A DNA stretch of 54,218 nucleotides. It comes from Mycobacteriales bacterium. GTDB lineage: Bacteria; Actinomycetota; Actinomycetes; Mycobacteriales; SCTD01. Location: positions 1 through 54,218 of the forward strand of contig JAUJOY010000009.1 of NCBI GenBank assembly GCA_030447385.1. The letters run 5' to 3'. Positions 19,765 to 28,463 of this stretch are shown here, one piece after another (the first letter of the stretch is position 1; each line of letters begins with the position of its first letter). Made by a program: the position numbers and the translations under genes. The notes beneath the pieces were generated by a model. The model did not search any database, was not told the origin of the DNA, and saw only the letters and a list, made by a program, of their open reading frames with translations.

Positions 19765-20181
19765 ATGAACGCACTGGTCCTGACCTACCTGGCCTACCTG
19801 CTGATCGCCGTGCCGATCACGCTGTGGGTCGGGAGCACGCTGCGCCGCAACGGCCGTGTCTTCCTGCTCGACGTCTTCGCGGGGGACGAGGAGCTGGCAC
19901 AGGCCGTCAACCACCTGCTCGTCGTCGGCTTCTACCTGGTCAACCTGGGCTTCGTTTCGATCGCCCTCGAGACCAGCGACGCCGTGACCGGCGCGCAGTC
20001 GGCCATCGAGACGCTGTCGGTCAAGGTCGGCACCGTGGTGCTGGTGCTGGGCGTCATGCACTTCGCCAACCTGTTCGTGCTGAACAAGCTGCGCCGAAGG
20101 GCCCAGCTGCACAGCAGCACCCCCCCGCCCCCGCCCGCAGCCCCTGGCGCTGCCTGGTCGTCGAGCTTCACGCCGGCATGA
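19765..20181 (+). CDS. Small integral membrane protein
   Basis: 138 aa. Three hydrophobic helices: about residues 4-24 (LTYLAYLLIAVPITLWVG), 48-68 (NHLLVVGFYLVNLGFVSIAL) and 88-108 (KVGTVVLVLGVMHFANLFVL). They are followed by a basic, Pro-rich cytoplasmic tail. SD GAGGAG precedes the ATG. I do not recognise a characterised family. Location between the operator pair and the TetR gene suggests it belongs to that regulon. Confidence 0.78.
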   Translation: MNALVLTYLAYLLIAVPITLWVGSTLRRNGRVFLLDVFAGDEELAQAVNHLLVVGFYLVNLGFVSIALETSDAVTGAQSAIETLSVKVGTVVLVLGVMHFANLFVLNKLRRRAQLHSSTPPPPPAAPGAAWSSSFTPA

Positions 20182-20233
20182 GGCCCGGCGGCGTGCGCCG
20201 GCTCCGTACGCCGGCGACCGCCGTCCCGGGACC

Positions 20234-20239
20234 TACGGT
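20234..20239 (+). promoter_or_regulatory. TACGGT -10 hexamer for the TetR gene
   Basis: TACGGT ends 7 nt before GTG 20247, leaderless geometry. It favours GTG 20247 over the alternative GTG 20238, which overlaps the hexamer. Confidence 0.45.
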
Positions 20240-20246
20240 GAGCACT

Positions 20247-20993
20247 GTGACCGCATCCCGTCGCGACCCCGGCCCTTCGCCGAGGGGCGAGCAGACCCGC
20301 GAGCTGATCGTGGCGACGGCACTGCGGCTTTTCCGGGAGCGGGGTTACGAGGCGACCACCATGCGGGCGATCGCGGCCGAGGCTCAGGTGTCCGTCGGCA
20401 ACGCCTACTACTACTTCCCCAGCAAGCAGCACCTCGTGCAGGCCTACTACGGCCAGTCCCAGGGGGCACACGCCGCCGCGGCTCGCCCCTGCTTGGAGAC
20501 TGAAAGTGCTTTCCAGGCCCGGCTGCACGGGGTGCTGCTCGCGCGCGTCGACACCATGCAGGACGAGAAGGGCTTCGCCGTCGACTTCTTCCGCTTCGCG
20601 GCCGATCCGCAGAGCCCGCTCAGCCCGTTCAGCAAGGAATCCGCGACAGCCCGGGAGATGTCGATCGGGCTGTACGAGGAGGTGGTCCACGGGGCGAAGG
20701 GGCTGAAGGTGCCGGCGGAGCTGCAGGAGTCACTGCCCGAGCTGCTCTGGCTCTACCAGATGGGCGTGGTGCTGTTCTGGATCCATGACACCTCCCCCGC
20801 CTCCGCGAAGACCTACGCGCTGGTCGAGCGCACGGTGCCGCTGGTCGGCAAGCTCGTCCACCTCACCCGCTACCGGCTGCTGCGTGGAGTGCTCAGCGAC
20901 CTGCTGGACCTGCTCCGCGAGCTGGGTCCGATCCAAGGCTCTGCTCCTGGTCGGCTCACGGATCGCGAGCGACGATCAGCCCGATCTGAGTGA
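20247..20993 (+). CDS. TetR family transcriptional regulator
   Basis: About 248 aa. N-terminal HTH: ELIVATALRLFRERGYEATTMRAIA then AQVSVGNAYYYFPSKQHLV, the standard TetR DNA-binding domain. The C-terminal ligand domain is helical, with a conserved-looking YQMGVVLFWIHDTSP segment seen in lipid/acyl-CoA-responsive members. It probably binds the paired TGAAC-N2-GTTCA sites upstream and so controls the racemase and membrane protein. GTG 20238 is an alternative start. The tail overlaps the convergent small gene by 38 nt. Confidence 0.88.
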   Translation: MTASRRDPGPSPRGEQTRELIVATALRLFRERGYEATTMRAIAAEAQVSVGNAYYYFPSKQHLVQAYYGQSQGAHAAAARPCLETESAFQARLHGVLLARVDTMQDEKGFAVDFFRFAADPQSPLSPFSKESATAREMSIGLYEEVVHGAKGLKVPAELQESLPELLWLYQMGVVLFWIHDTSPASAKTYALVERTVPLVGKLVHLTRYRLLRGVLSDLLDLLRELGPIQGSAPGRLTDRERRSARSE

Positions 20994-21225
20994 GCAGCTC
21001 GCGCGGCGTCAGCCCCTCCTGTGCCGCGGCCAGCGGGAGAAGGAGTGCCGAGAGGTTCAGCAGCCCGTAGTAGCCCTGCGCGAGCGCCCCCACCCCGTCG
21101 TCGTCGACCAGCTGCTGCAGGTAGGCGCCCACCGGCCGTGCGGAACCGGCCTCCATCTCGATCAGGTAGTCGGTGAGCGCTCCCACAGCGGCCGCCGTCG
21201 CCGCGCGGCTCTCCGGTGAGGTCAC
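20956..21225 (-). CDS. Small helical protein, function unknown
   Basis: 89 aa beginning MTSPESRAATAAAVGALTDY. Ala/Leu-rich and predicted all-helical (YLIEMEAGSARPVGAYLQQL, then GYYGLLNLSALLLPLAAAQ). The second stretch is hydrophobic but short for a membrane segment. No family recognised. Convergent with the TetR gene, whose 3' end it overlaps by 38 nt. Confidence 0.6.
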   Translation of the reverse strand: MTSPESRAATAAAVGALTDYLIEMEAGSARPVGAYLQQLVDDDGVGALAQGYYGLLNLSALLLPLAAAQEGLTPRELLTQIGLIVARDP

Positions 21226-21252
21226 ACCAGAAGGCTAATCGGGTGGTTCGTC

Positions 21253-22083
21253 GTGACCGGCCCCAGTGGCGATGAGTCAGAATCCGGGCAGGCAGAGTCG
21301 GGCGAGCGGATGCGCCCCGGAGGTGAGGGCAGGCGGATGGACGTCGATCCGGACGACCTCGAGATGGCGCCGGCCGCCCGGTACGCCGGACGCGTCGGGC
21401 TCTCGCTGGCCGTCGTCCTCGGAGCTGCCGTTCCCTATCTGCTGCTCTACCTGCTGGTGAGCCAGAGCTGGCAGCCGCTCGTGGACCTCGACATCACGGT
21501 CGAGGCTGACGCGCGCCGCGCCGTCCTCGACTCGGCGGTTCTGCGGAAGGCGGCGTTCGTCGCCACCCTCCTCGGGGGTGGAGGCGTACGCGCTGCGCTC
21601 ACCCTCGCGCTGTGCGCCCTGCTGGTCGCCGCCCGCCGGCTCCGCCTTGCGGTCTTCCTCCTGGTCACCGTCACCGGCGGAGCCCTGCTGAACGTCCTGC
21701 TCAAGGCTCTCGCGAACCGGGCGCGCCCGCTGTTCCCCGACGCGCTCTCGGTGGAGACCAGCACCAGCTTCCCCTCCGGCCACACGATGGGGACGACCGT
21801 CCTCGTGGCGGGCCTGCTGGTGCTGGCCTGGCCGAGCCTCTCCCACCGGAGCCGAGCACTGGCGACGCTGCTGGCAGCCCTCGCCGTGTCGGCGGTGGCT
21901 GCCAGCCGCGTGCTGCTCGGTGTGCACTACCTGTCGGACGTGGTGGCCGCGGTCTTCGCGGCGATCGTGTGGGTCGCGGTGTCCACCGTCGCCTTCCTCG
22001 GCTGGCGAGCCGACCGGGGCAGGCGACAAGGGGTCAGAAGGCCGGTCGTGGCCGCGGGACCAGGACCGTCCGCCCCCGGCTGA
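21253..22083 (+). CDS. PAP2-family phosphatase, membrane-bound
   Basis: Up to 276 aa. Phosphatidic-acid phosphatase type 2 / undecaprenyl-pyrophosphate phosphatase-like enzyme with about six TM helices. All three motif parts are present: KALANRARP (KxxxxxxRP), SFPSGHTMG (PSGH) and SRVLLGVHYLSDVVA (SRxxxxxHxxxD). Starts at GTG 21253, ATG 21310 or ATG 21337 are all possible. The hydrophilic N-terminal residues before about position 50 are not part of the domain. Expected to dephosphorylate a lipid or isoprenoid phosphate outside the membrane. Confidence 0.9.
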   Translation: MTGPSGDESESGQAESGERMRPGGEGRRMDVDPDDLEMAPAARYAGRVGLSLAVVLGAAVPYLLLYLLVSQSWQPLVDLDITVEADARRAVLDSAVLRKAAFVATLLGGGGVRAALTLALCALLVAARRLRLAVFLLVTVTGGALLNVLLKALANRARPLFPDALSVETSTSFPSGHTMGTTVLVAGLLVLAWPSLSHRSRALATLLAALAVSAVAASRVLLGVHYLSDVVAAVFAAIVWVAVSTVAFLGWRADRGRRQGVRRPVVAAGPGPSAPG

Positions 22084-22324
22084 CCGTTCCCCGCCGACCG
22101 CCGAGGGAGAGCGAGACGAGGCTCGTCAGCAGGATGTAGCCCGGGCCGCCCACGGCCACCTGGGCCAGCACCTTGCCGGCCATCAGTCGGCGGCTGAGCG
22201 GCAGGACGACGGCCAGCACCGGCGTCCGGAGTCCAGCCCAGCGCTTCGCCGCGGCGCTGACCGCTGGGGGACGGCGACCGCCGGCCGTCGTCGGACGAAG
22301 CCCGGACGTGGTGATGCTGCTCAT
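22034..22324 (-). CDS. Basic single-pass membrane protein, hypothetical
   Basis: 96 aa from ATG 22324 (MSSITTSGLRPTTAGG). Strongly basic, with one hydrophobic stretch (VLAQVAVGGPGYILLTSLVSL). Not recognised. The 3' end overlaps the convergent PAP2 gene by 50 nt. The call rests mainly on open frame and base composition, so it could be spurious. Confidence 0.4.
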   Translation of the reverse strand: MSSITTSGLRPTTAGGRRPPAVSAAAKRWAGLRTPVLAVVLPLSRRLMAGKVLAQVAVGGPGYILLTSLVSLSLGGRRGTVSRGRTVLVPRPRPAF

Positions 22325-22536
22325 GTGAGCCCCCCGCGGCGGGACCATGCCCGCGCTGTTGCTGGGGAGAGGGGGGACGGAAGCTGCTGATGCTGAGAAG
22401 ACCTATGCGGGAGGTCTTCACGGCGATGTGGTGGTGCATGACGGCAGGTGTTCGCCTGCGCTGCGCCTGATCTTCATGCCCTCAGGTCCGGCGGTCGGCA
22501 GCGGCCGTGCCGCCACGCCTCCGCAGGAAGCGCGAG

Positions 22537-23019
22537 CTACAGCGCGGTCCACGGCGTGGTGACCGTGACGCCGTCCGAGACGAGCAGGCGCATGCGCACG
22601 CGTCCCGCCTGCAGGTCCTGCACGAAGAAGACACCCGTCTCGTCCGGGTGCACGACCTGCTCGCCGCCGGCCGTCTCGACCACGACCGCGTCGGCGGCCG
22701 GCCCGATGACCTGGCCGGTCAGGGAGCGACGGCTGCCACGCGCGACCACCTGCAGCTCCAGCCCGACCATCGGCGCGTCGTAGGACAGCAGGCGGACCTC
22801 GTCCGTCCCTCGTACGCCGACGATCTCCTGACCCGGCTCCGCCGAGTCGTGCACCAGCACGGCGAGGTCGTCGTCGAGCGTGCGCATCGCGAAGGCGGCG
22901 CGCGCCAGCTCGTAGGTCATCGGTGGAGCCGGGTCGGCCTCTGCGGCCACCTTGCGCAGCCGGGCCAGCAGGGCGTCGTCCTCTGGGGTGTCGAGCACCA
23001 CCTCCGACTTGTCGCTCAT
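22537..23019 (-). CDS. Sigma-factor-linked small protein, function unknown
   Basis: 160 aa. A helical N-terminus (TPEDDALLARLRKVAAEADP, TYELARAAFAMRTLDDDL) precedes a beta-rich C-terminal half (VRLLSYDAPMVGLELQVVAR, LTGQVIGPAADAVVVET, VFFVQDLQAGRVRMRLL). Proteins of this layout commonly follow ECF-like sigma genes in actinobacteria. A carboxypeptidase-regulatory or Ig-like fold is possible. The ATG overlaps the sigma gene stop by 4 nt, so the pair is translationally coupled and this may modulate the sigma factor. Confidence 0.8.
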   Translation of the reverse strand: MSDKSEVVLDTPEDDALLARLRKVAAEADPAPPMTYELARAAFAMRTLDDDLAVLVHDSAEPGQEIVGVRGTDEVRLLSYDAPMVGLELQVVARGSRRSLTGQVIGPAADAVVVETAGGEQVVHPDETGVFFVQDLQAGRVRMRLLVSDGVTVTTPWTAL

Positions 23020-23609
23020 GACGTCGCTCCTTCGTTGCCCGTGTGAAGTCCGGCGAGCGACAAGCCGCGCTCGCGCGCGAGGGCTCGCAGTCGGTCCAGG
23101 CAGCGACCGCGGGTGGGTCCGATGCTGCCGATCGGCAGGTCGAGCGCGGCTGACACGTCGGCATAGCTCGGGGCAGGGTCCGCGAGCAGGATCCGCAGGA
23201 GCCGCTGGCACCGCGGCTGGAGTGCCTCGAAGCACTGCCACAGCTGCGCGTCGCGCTCCTCGGTGATCAGCCCCGAATCCAGAGGCGCGCCCGTGTCGGG
23301 AAGATCGAAGGCATCGTCGGTCTGCGTGGGCAGCTCCCGCCCGGAGCGGCGCAGCGTGCGCAGGCACTCGTGGCGTGCCGTCGTCGCGAGCCAGCCCGGC
23401 AGACGCTCCGGATCCTGGATCCGCCCGAGGTTCTCGACCAGTCGCAACCACGTCGTCTGCACGACGTCGGCGGCATCGGCGCCCCCCAGCCGGTGACCGC
23501 GGGCGACCGACCACAGCAGGTTGGTGAAGCGCTCGACGAGGGAGTTCCAGGCGGCGACGTCGCCGTCCTCTGCTGCGCGCAGAAGCTCGGTCACGCTGAC
23601 CTGGGACAC
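23016..23609 (-). CDS. ECF-like sigma-70 family RNA polymerase sigma factor
   Basis: 197 aa from GTG 23609. Region 2 spans about residues 20-90: AWNSLVERFTNLLWSVARGH, ADVVQTTWLRLVENLGRI, LPGWLATTARHECLRTLRR. A short acidic linker leads to region 4, ALQPRCQRLLRILLADPAPS and DLPIGSIGPTRGRCLDRLR (helix-turn-helix). No anti-sigma gene is adjacent. Instead a coupled 160-aa partner follows. It is divergent, across 385 nt, from the phosphorylase-like gene. Confidence 0.93.
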   Translation of the reverse strand: MSQVSVTELLRAAEDGDVAAWNSLVERFTNLLWSVARGHRLGGADAADVVQTTWLRLVENLGRIQDPERLPGWLATTARHECLRTLRRSGRELPTQTDDAFDLPDTGAPLDSGLITEERDAQLWQCFEALQPRCQRLLRILLADPAPSYADVSAALDLPIGSIGPTRGRCLDRLRALARERGLSLAGLHTGNEGATS

Positions 23610-23994
23610 GGCGCCTCGCTCGGGACGGGGGGGCCATCCTGCTTCATGCCGCCCTGGGGATGCGGGCGGGGGTGGAGCGTGCTCGCAGCGGTGCCAGGAG
23701 CGGGACCCAGGACCGGCGGGCAAGGCCGGGGGAAGCGCGGGCGGGGCGGGGGTCACGGCGCTCCTTCCTGGGCACGTCGACAAGGGGAAGAGCAGCGGAC
23801 AGAAACCGTGATACATGCTGCGGTGCAGCCGTAGGGTGTCCCCGCTCGCGGACAGACCCGGACGGGCCGACGGGAGAAGGGGCTCTGGCGTGACGAGCAA
23901 GGCCTCCCGCGGGACCGGCCCGGTCAGGGGCTGAGACATTCCTGCCGCCTGTGCGAGGCCCGCCGCGCGCCTTCCCGAGCCGGTCTCCGTCGTC
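23610..23994. other. Divergent promoter region between sigma factor and 600-aa protein gene
   Basis: No gene supported. Overlapping open frames here are high-GC shadows. TAGGGT at 23831-23836 (plus) could be a -10 element for the plus-strand gene. No clear inverted repeat was seen. Confidence 0.4.
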
Positions 23995-25797
23995 GTGCTG
24001 ACGTGGCATGCCTCCATGACGGCGGCCGTTCGAGCGCTAGCGCACGGGGCGGCGCGGCACTGCTGGCTGCTCGACTCCCCGTACTCGGTCTTTCGCTACC
24101 GGAGCGCGCACGGCGCCGTGCTCGGTGTCGCGTCTGTCGAGATCGGCACCGGGCCGACCGATGCGGCGGCCGAGGTGGGGCGTCTGTCGCTACTGCACCC
24201 GGATGCGGTGCTGCTGCTGCTCGGCCGGGCCCGTCCGGCGCGTGGCACCGCCGGAGCAGACGTGCTCGTCGCAGAGCTGCTCCTGGAGCCGGGGCGGCCC
24301 GGCGTCCGCGCCCACGCGGCCCGGAGCTCGCCGGACCTGGCTGCAGTGGCGCGGCGGCTGGCCCGCGCCAGCGCCGCGCCGACCGGCGCCCCGCCCGGCG
24401 GGCGCGGGGGCGGCGTCGTCGTCGGTGCGACGTGCGCCGACCAGGCCGCGCTGGCCGAGGCGGCAGAGCGCGAGCCGCTGGTGCTGGCCGTCGAGGAGCA
24501 GGGTCACGGCTTCGCATCCGCGCTGTCCGGTTGCGGTCGGATGAAGCGCCTCGTGGTCTGCGACCTCATCGACGGCGCTGCCGGCTCAGCTGCCGCTTTC
24601 GGCTTCGCCGTGCTGGAGGAGCAGCTGCGGCTCCTTCAGCTGGAGGCGCCGGAGCACGGAGGAGACGCCGCGGAGGGCCTCGCCGGGCCGGTGCCGGGCG
24701 GGGACGAGCTGTCGATGGCGGAGCGGGCCTCGCACTGGATCGACGCCGTCGCCGCCGACCCTCCACCGCTGGACGACGACGGCGTCTCCGCAGCCGCCCT
24801 GGCCCGCAGTGACTTCCTCACCGTCAACTCGCTGTTCTTCTACGAGCTCGCGCACGAGGTGGTGGCCCGGGTTGACGACGTGTCGCAGACCTGGGCGGGC
24901 CGCAGCCTGCGTGCGTACGGCCGCGAGTGCGCCCGGGCCATGGCCAGCCTCTGCGACGTGGCCCCGGTCCCGACCGGCTCCCCGGCCGACATGACGGTGC
25001 GCTTCCCGATCGAGGAGATGCTCCAGCGAAATGCCGCCGGGGCCGCGGTGATGCTGAGCGTGCCTGACGCCTGGCGCTGCCTGGACTCCAGCGTGCGCAA
25101 CCGGATCCTGTGCGCTCTGGCTGGCCCTGTTGATGGCCCTCACCCGCCCACCGAGGTCGGGTGGCTCTGCCTCCTGGCACTGGTGTCCTCTGGGGAGCTC
25201 GCTGCGCCCGATCGGCAGCGCGTCGCGAGGGTGGTGGTCAGCAGCAGCTACGACCTGCTGGCGCGCGTGCGCGTGCCGCTCGCCCTGGTGCGGGACAAGG
25301 CGCTGGCCGACCTCGTCAGCGGGGTGACCGCCCGGCAGGACCTCGCGGCGCGCTACCTCTACCGGGACGGGACCCACCTGCCCGGGCAGCTGTCCGCCCA
25401 CGACGACTACGAGGTGGGGCGGCAGCTGCACACCGCGTCCCGTGCCGGGTCGCACGGCGCCGGCGAGGCGCTCTCCCGGGCCAACCTCGCACGAGCCTCG
25501 GCCGCCCGGCGCGCGGGAGTTCTCATGGCGGCTCTGCTCATCGACGACCGCTACCTGCGCCTGGAGCTGCCGGCCGGCGAGCGGCGTGTGCTGGCGGCGA
25601 GCAGCCTGGCCGGCGACCTCGCCGACGTGCTGGCGCTCGCGGCCGGAAGGCTGCCGCCCCCGGTCGGCCGCGGTGAGCTCGCGGGCTATCTCGCGCACGA
25701 CACCGTCGACCGGTTGCAGAGCCTGGCTCTGGAGCTGCCGGGCGATGAGGCGCGACTGTGGGCGGAGTTCATCGGGGTGCTGCGGCAGCGCGTCTGA
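23995..25797 (+). CDS. Large protein with N-terminal nucleoside-phosphorylase-like domain and helical C-terminus
   Basis: 600 aa (ATG at 24016 is an alternative). Residues about 40-215 read like a PNP/MTAN fold: VLGVASVEIGTGPTDAAAEV, a hydrophobic strand where the family has VGxAGG (VLLLLGRARP), VVVGATCADQ, then AVEEQGHGFASAL (compare the VxMExxG substrate motif) and VCDLIDG (compare the catalytic Asp strand). The remaining 380 residues are helical, with no kinase, NTPase or membrane motif. Such phosphorylase-like domains occur as sensor or effector modules in bacterial conflict proteins, so this may be one. The assignment is by pattern only. Confidence 0.6.
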   Translation: MLTWHASMTAAVRALAHGAARHCWLLDSPYSVFRYRSAHGAVLGVASVEIGTGPTDAAAEVGRLSLLHPDAVLLLLGRARPARGTAGADVLVAELLLEPGRPGVRAHAARSSPDLAAVARRLARASAAPTGAPPGGRGGGVVVGATCADQAALAEAAEREPLVLAVEEQGHGFASALSGCGRMKRLVVCDLIDGAAGSAAAFGFAVLEEQLRLLQLEAPEHGGDAAEGLAGPVPGGDELSMAERASHWIDAVAADPPPLDDDGVSAAALARSDFLTVNSLFFYELAHEVVARVDDVSQTWAGRSLRAYGRECARAMASLCDVAPVPTGSPADMTVRFPIEEMLQRNAAGAAVMLSVPDAWRCLDSSVRNRILCALAGPVDGPHPPTEVGWLCLLALVSSGELAAPDRQRVARVVVSSSYDLLARVRVPLALVRDKALADLVSGVTARQDLAARYLYRDGTHLPGQLSAHDDYEVGRQLHTASRAGSHGAGEALSRANLARASAARRAGVLMAALLIDDRYLRLELPAGERRVLAASSLAGDLADVLALAAGRLPPPVGRGELAGYLAHDTVDRLQSLALELPGDEARLWAEFIGVLRQRV

Positions 25798-25922
25798 GAG
25801 CCGACGCTACGAGGCCGCCCGTCGCCCGGTCTGCCGCCTATCTGACGTGTGCACTTACCGGCTGTTCGACCGGGAGTTATCGTCGCGGCGATGTGTCCCG
25901 GATGTGTAGGAAGCGGGTACGC

Positions 25923-26837
25923 GTGCCCTCGCAGCTGCGGCTCAGCCTGTACTGCCCTGGTTGACTGCCCGGCTACCACCTGCCCTACGTGGCCGGTGTG
26001 GCGAAGGGTCTCTTCGCCTCGCAGGACCTCAGCGTGTCGTTGCTCGAGCCGGAGGGCGGTCCCGACAACATCCGCCGTGTGGCCGAGGGCGGCGCCGACG
26101 CGTGCCTCACGAGCGTCAACCACTACGTCAACGCCCACCACGGCTCCGCCAGCCTGCCGGCGCGCTTCGTCGCGGTCGTGTCGCAGCGGCACCCGATCGC
26201 TGCCCTGGTCCGCAGTGACAGCCCGGCCAACGTGCCCGCCGACCTGAGCGGGCTGCGCCTGGCCGGGTCGAGAAGGGACACCCTCACGCGCGAGCTGCTG
26301 GCCGGTCTGAGCTACCTCGGGGTGCCACCTCCCACGCTGGTCGACGTCCCTTACGCCGAGGCGCCCGCGGCCCTCGGGAAGGGGACGGTCGACGCGGTCG
26401 CGGACTACGCGGACCTCGTCCCGCGCGTACGCCGCCAGTGCGGGCTGGAGGTCCGGGCGATCCGCGCCGGAGCAGCGGTCTACGCCACCGGTCTCGTCGC
26501 GGCCGACCGCCTCGAGGACGAGGTGGTCGCCGCCCTGCGCGCAGGTCTCGTCGAGGCACTCGAGCAGCAGCGGGCGAACCCGTCGCTCGCCCTCGACGAC
26601 CTGGTCGCCCGCTACCCCGGCGTCTCCCGGGCGGAGGCCCTGGAGGGGTGGGCGTACGCCGAGAAGTGCATCTTCACGGGCGCACCGCTGGGTGAGATGA
26701 CCGCGCACCGCTGGCAGCAGACGCTCGAGCACGTGACCTGCACGCACGGCTGGCCGGTGCCCGCCGCCGAGGAGCTCTACCGCCCCGCGTTCTGCACCGG
26801 CGCCCTTGCCCGAAGCCTGACAGGAGATCCTGCGTGA
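25923..26837 (+). pseudogene. NMT1/THI5-like substrate-binding protein interrupted by TGA
   Basis: From GTG 25923 (SD AGGAAG upstream) the frame reads LRLSLYCPG, hits TGA at 25962-25964, then continues in the same frame with LPGYHLPYVAGVAKGLFA and a full ABC periplasmic-binding domain (ALVRSDSPANVPADLSGLR, DAVADYADLVPRVRR). The TGA falls where TGG (Trp) is expected. There is no signal peptide, unlike classic exported binding proteins. A shorter product from GTG 25989 would lack the first strand. It overlaps the next remnant by 4 nt as an operon partner would. Confidence 0.75.
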
Positions 26838-27760
26838 ACCGCGTGCGCCTGGCCGCGCTCGGACTGAGCCTCGCGCTCGCCGCCTCGGCGTGCGGAGGCA
26901 ACAGCTCCGAGACCGGTCGCTCCAGCCAGCCGTCGAGACGCTGACCTACCTCACGCCGGACTACAAGGTCGAGCCTGCGCAAGGCCGTCGCCATGTCGAT
27001 CGACCGCAAGGCGCTCGTCGAGGGGGTTCTCGAAGGGCTGGCCACCACCGACCAGACCTTTGTCCCACCGACCTCCCTCGGGAAGTACACCGACATCATC
27101 GAGGGGCACGACCTCGACGAGAGGGCGGCCAAGGCGCTGCTGGACGAGGCCGGGTGGGTTCCGGGCAGCGACGGGCGAGGGCGACCTGTTCCTCGAGCAG
27201 GGGAGCCAGAACGAGGCCAACCCCGGCTTCCTGCCCGTCCTGCTCTTCTACACCGGCGGCTCAGGAGCCTCGGCGCCGTACCAGACGCTGTTCGCGCCGG
27301 GCAAGAAGTTCGACGAGCTGATCGAGCCCAGCCTGTCGGCGGCGGACCCGGACGTCGTGAGCGCGCCGTCGCCGACGCGATGCACGAGGCCATCGACGTG
27401 CAGGCGAGCGTCATCCCTCGCAGGCATCTTCCGCACCTACGGGATGCGCTCCCAGGTGCAGGGCTGCGTGCCGCACGGCGCGGCGCTGCACCTGCGGTGG
27501 GACGACGTGTGGGTGGCCGCCTCCTCAGCCGGGCCCGACAGGCGCCGGTGCGGGCTACGTCCTTCGGCGGCTCGCGCTGCTGGTGCCGACCCTGCTCGGC
27601 ATCTCGATGGGCCGAGGCGCGCCCCTACCTGTCGCGGGCGCCGAAGCTCATGCTCTTCCCCGGGCTGGCCATCTTCCTGACGGCGTTGGCGTTCAACCTC
27701 GTGGGCGACGGCCTGCGTGATGCGCTTGACCCGAAGACCCGCCGGCTCTCGCGCCGCTGA
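26834..27760 (+). pseudogene. Collapsed oligopeptide ABC transporter (SBP plus two permeases)
   Basis: A lipoprotein signal peptide (MNRVRLAALGLSLALAASAC) runs into a stop at 26944. Family-5 binding-protein pieces follow in shifted frames: [37 protein letters not shown], then [17 protein letters not shown]. Next comes the opening of a DppB-type permease ([19 protein letters not shown], about 27555-27605), joined within 20 nt to the very end of a DppC-type permease ([29 protein letters not shown]). Roughly 1.5 kb of permease sequence is therefore deleted. Non-functional. Confidence 0.85.
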
Positions 27761-28013
27761 GCGCCCTCATGCCAGGCAGCGCACGCGGACCTGCCGGCGG
27801 GACGGCCGGAAGGGCCGCCCCGGTAGGTGCGGGCTGCACATATTGTCGCGCCTGCTCCATCGGGTTACGGTCTCAGACTCGTCCGGTCACGGTGGGACGA
27901 CGAGCCTCCTGGGGCGCAGCCTGCACCACCCGTCCGAGAGAGGATGGGCGCGGGCAGGACGGTCCGGAGTGGAGGGGGGTTCGTCGTCCCGCTCGCCGTT
28001 GCGGACGACGCGC
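27761..28013. other. Gap between transporter remnant and oxidoreductase remnant
   Basis: No gene recognised. The sequence has lower coding bias than its neighbours and is probably decayed or junction DNA between two pseudogenes facing each other. Confidence 0.4.
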
Positions 28014-28463
28014 TCACCCTGGACGTCGGACGCCGAAGCGCCGGCGGGCTGCCGAGAGGAACAGTGGCACGTCGTCCAGCGGACGCGGGGTCGAGGTGAA
28101 GCCCTGCAGCGGCGCACGGAAGCGGCCCTCCCAGTCGACCGCCGCCTCCCGCCACAGCCGGCGCAGCAGGGCGTAGCTCTCGATCGCCAGCGGGATGCCG
28201 GTGCGGATGTCCTGGCCGAACCACGGGTGGACCGGCGCGGTGTTGCCGCGGCCCAGCATGAGGTCCACCCGGCCGCCGGCCAGGTGCTGGAGCATCGCGA
28301 ACGGCGGGTTGTGGTGCTTGTCGGTGGCGAAGACGTCGAGCCCCACCTCCTCGGTCTTGCCCGCGATGGCGACCATGGCGGCGATTCGCTGAGCCTCGGA
28401 CGGCGCCCGTCCCCGTGGTGGGTCCGGTGTCTCGTCCCCGACGGTGAACACGCCGAACTGCAT
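28014..28463 (-). pseudogene. Luciferase-like flavin oxidoreductase, internally deleted and truncated
   Basis: Starts like an intact LLM-class enzyme (MQFGVFTVGDETPDPPRG). GLDVFATDKHHNPPF is then joined directly to AMLQHLAGGRVDLMLGRG, skipping about 40 residues that the family has there (the strand with the TERL/STAT segment and DPVKIAEDF). The deletion is in frame. The protein continues GIPLAIESYALLRRLWREA and GFTSTPRPLDDVP, then runs into unrelated residues and stops, lacking the second half of the barrel. Confidence 0.85.
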
